Source: Clostridia bacterium (GTDB lineage: Bacteria; Bacillota; Clostridia; Christensenellales; Borkfalkiaceae). From it: a stretch of DNA of 7,030 nucleotides. Shown here piece after piece: positions 1-5,373 of this stretch. Each line of letters begins with the position of its first letter. Position 1 is the stretch's first letter. The stretch covers positions 1-7,030 of the forward strand of contig JAGBSS010000170.1 of NCBI GenBank assembly GCA_017631725.1, read 5' to 3'. Under the pieces are notes generated by a model. The model did not search any database, was not told where the DNA came from, and saw nothing but the letters and a program-made list of their open reading frames with translations. The translations under genes were made by a program, and so were the position numbers.

Positions 1-2
1 AC

Positions 3-887
3 GTTTTAAATGCCGTTGCAATGACAAACATTAAAAGGGCGTATAACATACCTGCAAAGGTCGCTTGTATGACTCTTGATTACGGCGTTTCCCCTGATTG
101 AGAGTGTACTGCAAAAGGTTTAGACTATATGTTTTTGACCGATGAGTATATGATAGACAAGTTTATAGAACGTGGCTTTAAAAGGGAAAATTTATACGTT
201 GTAGGCACTCCAATTTCTCCAGATTTTTACGTGGAGAGAGATAAACTTGCAACAAGGGAAAAATTAGGGTTAGATAAAGACTTATTTACAATAGTTTTAA
301 TGAAAGCAAGTTTCTTCCCATATTCTGATAAAAAAATAGTATCTGAAATTGCAAAAATAGATAAACCTGTTCAAATTGTTATTATAAACGGCAAAAGCGA
401 GAAAAGTAAGAACAGGATTGATAAATATTTATCAAAACTCAAACTTAAACATAAAATATTTAACCTTGGGTTTGTTAACAATATCCCAGAGTATTTTTCA
501 AGTTGTGATTTAGTCGTTGGTAAGGCAGGTGGACTTACAAGTGCCGAAACCATTGCTGCTGGACTTCCAAGTTTAATTGTAGAAAAACTTCCACAACAAG
601 AAATTAGAAACGGGGAATATTTAGTTAACCACGGCTGTTCAATGTTTATAAATAAAAACACTATGGCAGAAAAAATAAACCTTGTATTAAACGACAACGC
701 ACTCTATCAAAAAATGAAAGAAAGTGTTAAAAACGTTCAAAGTTTTGATGCAATTGGTAAAATGTTTAACGTTTTAAAAGGCGTGCCTAAAGCAGAATAT
801 AAAGATGATTATTTTTGTGAAACCAAACACGAAACGGTAAAAAAGGTTAGAAAACAAAGAAAAATAGACGTTAAAAACAATAAATAA
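3..887 (+). pseudogene. MurG/MGDG-synthase-type glycosyltransferase, 5'-partial, interrupted by an in-frame TGA
   Basis: Family members transfer a sugar from a nucleotide sugar to a lipid acceptor at the inner face of the membrane (diacylglycerol glucosyltransferases, MGDG synthases, MurG). The frame is already open at the left edge. It encodes a family-like stretch (LNAVAMTNIKRAY, then TLDYGVSPD), meets TGA at 99-101, and continues as ECTAKGLDY without a frame change. The open part after the TGA starts at ATG 129 (252 codons). It holds the GTPISPDF hinge, a KAGGLTSAE donor-site motif (residues 132-140 from M129) and PQQEIRN (155-161), matching the usual PGGLT.E and P.QE.RN motifs of the C-terminal Rossmann domain. 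ATG 129 lies inside conserved sequence, so it is unlikely to be the native start, although a weak AAAGG precedes it. The glycine-rich loop expected near residues 58-66 reads MKASFFPYS. A basic tail (KKVRKQRKIDVKNNK) ends the protein. Family assignment is solid. Whether the gene is dead, a sequencing error is present, or the TGA is read through is open. The exact lipid or sugar is not predictable. Confidence 0.75.
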
Positions 888-898
888 TTAAAAATTTA

Positions 899-933
899 TG
901 CCCACAATAATATTTGTGGGCAGTTTGATTTTT
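899..933 (+). terminator. Rho-independent terminator after the glycosyltransferase
   Basis: A perfect 9-bp stem (TGCCCACAA at 899-907 with TTGTGGGCA at 914-922) encloses a 6-base loop and is followed by a T-rich tail (GTTTGATTTTT). It lies 11 bases after the stop codon and before the next promoter, so it closes the upstream transcription unit. Confidence 0.85.
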
Positions 934-953
934 GCTATTATGTTTTAATTTAT

Positions 954-981
954 TTGACAATTTTTTTTAAAATGGTATTAT
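954..981 (+). promoter_or_regulatory. Sigma-A-type extended -10 promoter of the trkA-trkH-ligase unit
   Basis: The consensus -35 box TTGACA (954-959) is followed by a 16-base spacer and the -10 box TATTAT (976-981). The spacer ends in TGG, giving an extended -10 (TGn). Placing +1 seven bases after the -10 box puts the start near 987-989, at the first base of the trkA ATG (989). No Shine-Dalgarno sequence lies between promoter and start codon, so the transcript appears leaderless. Confidence 0.8.
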
Positions 982-988
982 ATTTAGT

Positions 989-2338
989 ATGAAAATTATT
1001 ATTTTAGGCGTCGGCAGAGTCGGCGAAACGTTAGTAAAAAACTTTATTTTAGAAAATAATCAAGTGACCGTTATTGATAAAAATCCGGAAAGAGTTCAAG
1101 CCATTGTAAATAAATACGATGTTTTTGGTATAACTGCCGGTGGCCTTGAAAGGGACGTTTTAATTGACTTAAACGTTTCTAACGTAGATTTTTTCATTGC
1201 CTGTACTTCTCACGATGAAATGAACCTTTTATCTTGCGCTTTGGCAAAAAAACTTGGTGCAAAAAAGACTATTGCAAGGGTAAGAGACCCACAATACTTT
1301 AGAGAAGTTGGCAAAATTAGAGATGAACTTGGCATAGACCTTGCATTTAACCCAGAGTTAAGGGCGGCAAGTGATATTGCTCGCATTTTAAGGTTTCCTT
1401 ATGCAGACGACGTAGAAACGTTTGCAGGTGGTAGGGTTGTAATGGTAAGCCTTATCGTAAACGATTCTAACCCAATAGTAAATAAGAATTTAAGGGAAAT
1501 TTCTTCAACTTATAAGCAAAAAGTATTATTTTCTTTGGTAAAAAGAAAAGAAGAATATTTTATACCTAACGGCGATTTTATCATTTTAGCAGGCGACGTT
1601 ATTTATCTTTTAGCCGAAGAAGAAGATATTGCAAATTTTTTAAAAAAACTTAAGGTATATAAGCAAAAATCAAAGTCAGTTTTTATCGTTGGCGGTGGTA
1701 AGGTCGCATTTTATCTTGCAAAAGAACTTGCAAATCATAAAGTAGACGTTAAAATTGTAGAAAAAGACAAGGAAAGGTGTTTAGAACTTGCAAACGATAT
1801 TCCATCTGCAACCATAATTAACGGAGATGGCACAGACGATGAACTTTTAATAGAAGAAGGCATAACAAACTATTCGGCATTTGTTGCATTAACGGGTGTA
1901 GATGAAGAAAACACAATAGTTTCACTTTTTGCAAATTCTAAAGGTGTTAAAAAAATAATAACCAAGTTAGAACGTGATTCGGTTATTAAAATGACAAAAA
2001 AACTTGGCGTAAACACAGTTATATCACCAAGGGAAGCAATATCTAACCATATTATAAGGTTTATTCGTTCTAACTCTTTTAAAGAAGATGCAAGTTTAAA
2101 CACTTTATACAAACTTGGTCAAAACGTAGAAGTTTTAGAATTTGTTGCTAAAGAAGATTTTAAAGGTTTAAACGTACCTTTAAAGCAATTAAAAATTAAG
2201 TCTGGCGTTTTAGTTGGCGGAATAGTTAGAAAAGAAGACTATATTCTTCCAACGGGAGATGAAGTTATTTCAAAGGGAGATAGAGTTATAGTTATCACAA
2301 GCAAAAAATTAACTTCTCTTTCAAATATATTAAAGTAA
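989..2338 (+). CDS. trkA: Trk potassium uptake system, NAD(P)(H)-binding regulatory subunit TrkA
   Basis: This is the cytosolic ring subunit that binds nucleotides and gates the TrkH potassium pore. Its 449 residues fit full-length TrkA with two RCK units. The first Rossmann fold begins at residue 1 (IIILGVGRVGETL; G7, G9, G12) with the ribose-binding acidic residue at D30 (VTVIDKNPERV). KKTIARVRDPQYF follows, then the first TrkA_C domain (roughly 140-220). The second Rossmann fold starts near residue 230 (FIVGGGKVA; G235, G237, A240), with IVEKDKERC and INGDGTDDELL after it, and a second TrkA_C domain covers about 365-449. The start at 989 is well supported because TrkA proteins typically begin MKIIILG.G. 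There is no ribosome binding site, and the promoter -10 box ends only 7 bases upstream, so translation is probably leaderless. There is no tryptophan in the protein. The stop is one base before trkH, its membrane partner. Confidence 0.95.
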   Translation: MKIIILGVGRVGETLVKNFILENNQVTVIDKNPERVQAIVNKYDVFGITAGGLERDVLIDLNVSNVDFFIACTSHDEMNLLSCALAKKLGAKKTIARVRDPQYFREVGKIRDELGIDLAFNPELRAASDIARILRFPYADDVETFAGGRVVMVSLIVNDSNPIVNKNLREISSTYKQKVLFSLVKRKEEYFIPNGDFIILAGDVIYLLAEEEDIANFLKKLKVYKQKSKSVFIVGGGKVAFYLAKELANHKVDVKIVEKDKERCLELANDIPSATIINGDGTDDELLIEEGITNYSAFVALTGVDEENTIVSLFANSKGVKKIITKLERDSVIKMTKKLGVNTVISPREAISNHIIRFIRSNSFKEDASLNTLYKLGQNVEVLEFVAKEDFKGLNVPLKQLKIKSGVLVGGIVRKEDYILPTGDEVISKGDRVIVITSKKLTSLSNILK

Positions 2339-2339
2339 A

Positions 2340-3788
2340 ATGAATTATAAAATGATTTTAAACGTTATAGGTAAAGCCCTTATTTTAGAAGCAATTTTGC
2401 TTTTAGCCCCTATGGCAGTCGGCTTTATCTATGGCGAGAACAATTGGATGCAATTTTTAATACCTGCGGGTGCAACGTTACTCGTGGGATTTTTGCTTAA
2501 TTTCAGTAAGCCTAAAAATAAGACTATATACGTTAAAGAAGGGTTTATTATAGTTGCATTGGTTTGGCTTGTCTACTCTTTAGTTGGAGCAGTTCCTTTC
2601 GTTCTTGCAGGGGATAAAGGTATTCCAAACTTTGTAAACGCATTTTTTGAAACCGTTTCAGGCTTTACCACTACGGGCGCAAGCATTTTGAAAGACGTAG
2701 AAGTTTTATCTAAAGCAATTATGTTTTGGCGTATTTTTACGCATTGGATTGGTGGTATGGGCGTGCTTGTTTTCGTTCTTGCACTTTTACCAAAGCACAA
2801 TAGTGGTCTTATACACTTGTTCCGCGCAGAATCCCCAGGCCCAAGCCCTGATAAAATAGTTGGTAAAATTAAATCTACTGCAAGAATACTTTATTCTATT
2901 TATATTATTTTAACCATTTTAGAAACTATACTATTAGTTATTGGTGGAATGCCTTTATACGATAGTATTTTAAATTCTTTTACCACGGCAGGTACGGGTG
3001 GCTTTGGAATTTACAACACAAGCATTGCCCACTATAATAACCTTTATTGCGAAATTGTTATTGCCGTGTTTATGTTCCTTTTCGGCATTAACTTTAACGT
3101 TTTCTATCTCATTTTAATAGGAAAAGGTAGAAAGGCATTTAAGTCTGGAGAGTTTAAAGCGTATACCGTTATGGTAATATCTTCTACCATTATAATTGCC
3201 CTTAACATTTTAAGCATATGTGGTAATTTTGCAGAAGCATTAAGGTATTCTTTCTTTCAAGTCACTTCTGTTTCTTCTACTACCGGTTTGTTTAACTCGC
3301 TTAACTTTAATAATTGGCCAACCTTGTCAAAGGCGATACTCTTAATTTTATCTTGCGTGGGTGCTTCGGCAGGCTCTACGGGTGGCGGAATTAAGGTTAT
3401 AAGGTGCTCGGTATTGTTTAAATCTGTGTTTGCAGACCTTAAACGGATGGTTAGACCAAGGTCGGTTGTTACGGTTAAATTAGACGGCGAAGTTTTAGAT
3501 AGAAACACCGAAAGAAACGTTAGGTCTTACTTTATAATTTGGGTTTTAGTTGTTATTTTAGTCACACTTGTTTTATGTGCGCTTAACAAAACGGATATGT
3601 TTACAAATATTTCTTCCGTTATATCTTGCGTTGGAAACGTTGGTTTTAACGTTGTTGGCACGGATTTTTGCTATGCCGTTTTCTCACCTTTATCTAAAGT
3701 GTTGTTATCATTTGTAATGCTTGTAGGTAGGTTGGAAATTTTCCCAATAATTTTACTTTTAATGCCAAGAACGTGGAGAAAAAATTAA
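2340..3788 (+). CDS. trkH: Trk-type potassium transporter membrane subunit TrkH
   Basis: This is the potassium-conducting membrane subunit and works with TrkA. At 482 residues it has TrkH rather than shorter KtrB length, and it starts with the two extra N-terminal membrane helices usual for TrkH (about residues 8-30 and 37-55). All four pore loops of the repeated M1-P-M2 fold are visible: SGFTTTGAS around G113, FTTAGTGGFG around G218, SVSSTTGL around G316 and CVGNVGFN around G432-G435. The conserved AGSTGGGIKVIR segment follows the third loop, and the protein ends with VGRLEIFPIILLLMPRTWRKN, the usual TrkH C-terminus. Only one base separates it from the trkA stop and there is no convincing Shine-Dalgarno, so it probably depends on translational coupling to trkA. 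ATG 2352 is an alternative start four codons in. Its seven tryptophans are all TGG. Its stop overlaps the next ATG. Confidence 0.95.
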   Translation: MNYKMILNVIGKALILEAILLLAPMAVGFIYGENNWMQFLIPAGATLLVGFLLNFSKPKNKTIYVKEGFIIVALVWLVYSLVGAVPFVLAGDKGIPNFVNAFFETVSGFTTTGASILKDVEVLSKAIMFWRIFTHWIGGMGVLVFVLALLPKHNSGLIHLFRAESPGPSPDKIVGKIKSTARILYSIYIILTILETILLVIGGMPLYDSILNSFTTAGTGGFGIYNTSIAHYNNLYCEIVIAVFMFLFGINFNVFYLILIGKGRKAFKSGEFKAYTVMVISSTIIIALNILSICGNFAEALRYSFFQVTSVSSTTGLFNSLNFNNWPTLSKAILLILSCVGASAGSTGGGIKVIRCSVLFKSVFADLKRMVRPRSVVTVKLDGEVLDRNTERNVRSYFIIWVLVVILVTLVLCALNKTDMFTNISSVISCVGNVGFNVVGTDFCYAVFSPLSKVLLSFVMLVGRLEIFPIILLLMPRTWRKN

Positions 3789-3790
3789 TG
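3775..3790 (+). promoter_or_regulatory. Ribosome binding site and TAATG overlap that decide the ligase start
   Basis: GGAG (3775-3778) inside the end of trkH lies 9 bases before ATG 3788, which shares its A with the trkH stop (TAATG, 3786-3790). This favours ATG 3788 over an in-frame GTG at 3773, which would overlap the ribosome binding site itself. The arrangement predicts stop-start coupling between TrkH and the ligase. Confidence 0.8.
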
Positions 3791-4666
3791 AAGGGTTGTA
3801 TTATAATAAATGCTTATAAACAGCCATATGCATCTGTTTTACAGGCGGAAAGATTGCAAAAAGAATTTCTTAACCTTGGTGTAAACGTGGATATCGTTTC
3901 AGATGGGGCAAGTAAAACTGCACTTATTAACGGAAAGGTTAAAAGTTTAATAAACGATATAGATTTTGCAATTTTTTTAGATAAAGATAAATATCTATCT
4001 AATCTATTAGAAAAAAGTGGGGTAAGGCTTTTTAACTCTCACAATTCAATAAGGGTTTGCGATGACAAGGCAGAAACGGTTATAGAACTTTCAAAATATA
4101 ATCTGCCCCTTCCAAATACCGTTTTTGATCCACTTTCTTATAGTGAAGACAATCAAGTAAATTCGGAGTTTGTCGATTTTGTTATTAAAGAACTCAATTT
4201 GCCTGTCGTTGTTAAAGAGTGCTACGGCTCTATGGGAAAGGGCATTTATAAGGCAGAGACAAAAAAAGAACTTTGCTCTATTTTAGATAAGGTAAAGAAT
4301 AAGCCGTTTATTTGCCAAGAATATATTTCCTATAAAAAGGGAACAGACGTTAGAATTATAGTTGTTGGTTTTAAGGCGATAACTTCAATTTTAAGGGTAA
4401 ATGATAAAGATTTTCGCTCTAACGTTGGCGCAGGTGGAAAGGGCGTAAATTTTGTTGCACCACAAAGTTTTATCCTTTTAGCAGAAGAAATTTCTAAAAA
4501 ACTTAATTTAGATTATTGCGGAGTTGACCTTTTGTTTAAAGATGACGCCACCCCCGTAATTTGTGAAGTTAACTCTAACGCCTTTTTTGAAGAAACGGAA
4601 AGGGTGACTAATATAAACGTTGCTAAAATATACGCAGAATACGTTGTAAACTGCTGTAAAAAATAA
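3788..4666 (+). CDS. RimK-like ATP-grasp ligase (amino-acid ligase family), substrate unknown
   Basis: The ATP-grasp fold activates a carboxylate as acyl-phosphate and joins it to an amine. RimK-type members add glutamate to proteins or small molecules. This protein has 292 residues, a typical length. After an N-terminal pre-ATP-grasp domain (about 1-90) come the landmarks NSIRVCDDKAET, PVVVKECYGSMGKGI (ATP-binding K143, loop G147-G152), QEYI (177-180) and DVRIIVVG (D187, R189). The RimK signature DFRSNVGAGGKG (from D208) follows, then GVDLLF (D247) and EVNSN (E260, N262), the last three being the expected Mg-binding residues. All catalytic landmarks are present, so it should be active. It has no signal peptide or membrane segment and should be cytosolic. 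It is coupled to trkH by a TAATG overlap and shares the trk promoter and terminator. A role in modifying a Trk subunit or making a glutamyl osmolyte is inference only. It is not obviously RimK proper, so no symbol is given. Confidence 0.88.
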   Translation: MKGCIIINAYKQPYASVLQAERLQKEFLNLGVNVDIVSDGASKTALINGKVKSLINDIDFAIFLDKDKYLSNLLEKSGVRLFNSHNSIRVCDDKAETVIELSKYNLPLPNTVFDPLSYSEDNQVNSEFVDFVIKELNLPVVVKECYGSMGKGIYKAETKKELCSILDKVKNKPFICQEYISYKKGTDVRIIVVGFKAITSILRVNDKDFRSNVGAGGKGVNFVAPQSFILLAEEISKKLNLDYCGVDLLFKDDATPVICEVNSNAFFEETERVTNINVAKIYAEYVVNCCKK

Positions 4667-4690
4667 AAATATAATAAATGCACATAATAA

Positions 4691-4713
4691 GCACGCTATA
4701 AGCGTGTTTTTTT
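4691..4713 (+). terminator. Rho-independent terminator of the trk-ligase unit
   Basis: CACGCT (4692-4697) pairs with AGCGTG (4701-4706) around a 3-base ATA turn, or as 5 bp around TATAA. The stem is extended by G-T and A-T pairs and followed directly by seven T residues (4707-4713). It lies 24 bases after the ligase stop. Confidence 0.85.
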
Positions 4714-4749
4714 GTTTGAAAAAATTTTTAAAAAAATATAATAAATTTC

Positions 4750-4777
4750 TTGACAAATAAAAATTATATGCTAAAAT
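4750..4777 (+). promoter_or_regulatory. Extended -10 promoter of hsp20
   Basis: TTGACA (4750-4755), a 16-base spacer ending in TGC, and TAAAAT (4772-4777). The spacer length and TGn extension match the trkA promoter. A- and T-tracts just upstream (4719-4745) could act as an UP element. The predicted transcription start is near 4784, inside the CIRCE left arm, leaving a leader of about 64 bases. Confidence 0.85.
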
Positions 4778-4781
4778 AAAA

Positions 4782-4808
4782 TTAGCACTTGACCATTAAG
4801 AGTGCTAA
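4782..4808 (+). promoter_or_regulatory. CIRCE operator (HrcA binding site)
   Basis: TTAGCACTT-N9-GAGTGCTAA matches the CIRCE consensus TTAGCACTC-N9-GAGTGCTAA at 17 of 18 arm positions, with the exact 9-base spacer. The only change is T for C at the last base of the left arm (4790). It begins 5 bases after the -10 box and covers the predicted transcription start, the usual position for HrcA repression that is relieved on heat shock. hrcA itself is not in the window. Confidence 0.95.
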
Positions 4809-4813
4809 CACTC
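4800..4813 (+). repeat. Short inverted repeat overlapping the CIRCE right arm
   Basis: GAGTG-CTAA-CACTC is a perfect 5-bp stem with a 4-base loop. Its left arm is the start of the CIRCE right arm, so in the mRNA leader it would compete with pairing between the two CIRCE arms. Any function is unproven. Confidence 0.5.
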
Positions 4814-4833
4814 AAATAAAAAGACTGCTAAAA

Positions 4834-4839
4834 AGGAGG
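4834..4839 (+). promoter_or_regulatory. Strong ribosome binding site of hsp20
   Basis: AGGAGG lies 8 bases before ATG 4848. It is the strongest Shine-Dalgarno in the window and contrasts with trkA and trkH, which have none. Confidence 0.9.
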
Positions 4840-4847
4840 AAATTTTT

Positions 4848-5264
4848 ATGAATAATTTTTTAACAAAGAAAGGAGATGGATTTTTAGGATTTAACTTTTT
4901 TAACGACCCGTTTGAAGATTTTTTTGCGCCGGTTAGATTTTCTAATCACGTGGAGATGAGAACAGACGTTAAAGAAACGGACTCAGGGTATAATTTAACG
5001 ATAGACCTTGCGGGCTTTGATAAAAAGGACTTATCTTTAGAATTAAATGGTGGATATTTAACTGTTTGTGCAGAGAAAAAGTCAGAAGAAGAAGGAAAAT
5101 TTTTAAGGAGAGAAAGGGCAATGCGTTGCCAAAGAAGTTATTACGTTGGTGAAGGTCTTACTACGGGCGACGTAAAGGCAAAACTTAATAACGGAACGCT
5201 TGAAATTATAGTTCCTAAAAAACAACCGGAAAAAATTACGTCAAATAAAATAGAAATTGACTAA
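4848..5264 (+). CDS. hsp20: Small heat-shock protein, Hsp20/alpha-crystallin family
   Basis: This is an ATP-independent holdase that binds unfolding proteins and keeps them refoldable by ATP-driven chaperones. The 138 residues match the family size. A short Phe-rich N-terminal arm (GFNFFNDPFEDFFAP, about 14-28) is followed by the alpha-crystallin domain (about 36-128): MRTDVKETDSGYNLTIDLAG, LNGGYLTVCAEK, the RRERAM and RSYYVGEGL strands, and the diagnostic LNNGTLEIIVPKK. The tail carries the I-x-I anchor (I135-E136-I137), which docks into neighbouring subunits to build oligomers, so the protein is complete. The start is fixed by AGGAGG 8 bases upstream. The gene stands alone between its own promoter and terminator, and CIRCE at the transcription start makes it part of the HrcA regulon. 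HtpG, another chaperone, follows but is transcribed separately. Confidence 0.95.
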   Translation: MNNFLTKKGDGFLGFNFFNDPFEDFFAPVRFSNHVEMRTDVKETDSGYNLTIDLAGFDKKDLSLELNGGYLTVCAEKKSEEEGKFLRRERAMRCQRSYYVGEGLTTGDVKAKLNNGTLEIIVPKKQPEKITSNKIEID

Positions 5265-5270
5265 TTAAAG

Positions 5271-5301
5271 CCCCCCGCCGAAAGGTGGGGGGAATATTTT
5301 T
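5271..5301 (+). terminator. Strong G+C-rich terminator between hsp20 and htpG
   Basis: CCCCCCGCC (5271-5279) pairs with GGTGGGGGG (5284-5292) as a 9-bp stem containing one G-T pair and closed by a GAAA (GNRA) tetraloop. AATATTTTT follows. The stem is strikingly G+C-rich for this AT-rich sequence and should isolate htpG from hsp20 transcription. Confidence 0.92.
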
Positions 5302-5308
5302 AAAAGGA

Positions 5309-5337
5309 TTGACAAAAAAAAGTTTTAAGTATAAAAT
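5309..5337 (+). promoter_or_regulatory. Sigma-A-type promoter of htpG
   Basis: TTGACA (5309-5314), a 17-base spacer and TAAAAT (5332-5337) place transcription start near 5343-5346, about 30 bases before htpG. Unlike the other two promoters it has no TGn extension. The -10 box lies inside a palindrome (5325-5343). Confidence 0.8.
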
Positions 5338-5343
5338 ACTTAA
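5325..5343. promoter_or_regulatory. Perfect palindrome over the htpG -10 box, candidate operator
   Basis: TTAAGTAT-AAA-ATACTTAA has 8-base arms with no mismatch and a 3-base centre. It covers the -10 box and reaches the predicted transcription start, where a bound dimeric repressor would block RNA polymerase. It is unrelated to CIRCE. The A+T-rich arms make chance symmetry somewhat easier, so operator function is inference. Confidence 0.55.
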
Positions 5344-5363
5344 TGAAAAAATATTGTATAAAA

Positions 5364-5369
5364 AAGGAG
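5364..5369 (+). promoter_or_regulatory. Ribosome binding site of htpG
   Basis: AAGGAG, within AAAAAGGAGT, ends only 4 bases before ATG 5374. The spacing is short, but no other start gives the conserved HtpG N-terminus, so it supports 5374. Confidence 0.75.
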
Positions 5370-5373
5370 TATT

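Noticed and set aside
99..101. Selenocysteine at the in-frame TGA
   Set aside because: The family residue here is tryptophan, not cysteine, and no convincing SECIS-like hairpin follows the TGA.
99..101. Genome-wide reassignment of TGA to tryptophan
   Set aside because: TrkH and HtpG encode all their tryptophans as TGG, and no other in-frame TGA occurs in the roughly 1,900 codons of the other five genes.
371..697. Minus-strand open frame inside the glycosyltransferase
   Set aside because: It is the shadow of a conserved coding region in an AT-rich gene. The similar antisense frames within trkA, trkH and htpG were dismissed for the same reason.
129..887. An intact 252-residue glycosyltransferase starting at ATG 129
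   Set aside because: Conserved family sequence continues in the same frame upstream of 129 to the left edge, and ATG 129 lies in the middle of a domain. The preceding AAAGG is weak and also encodes conserved residues.
3773..3787. GTG 3773 as the ATP-grasp ligase start
   Set aside because: It would add five residues encoded by the ribosome binding site itself and has no upstream Shine-Dalgarno. ATG 3788 has GGAG at a good distance and a natural TAATG overlap.
4508..4756. Minus-strand open frame with a hydrophobic stretch at the end of the ligase gene
   Set aside because: It mostly mirrors the conserved ligase 3' end and the terminator, has no recognisable family or ribosome binding site, and would cross a strong plus-strand terminator.
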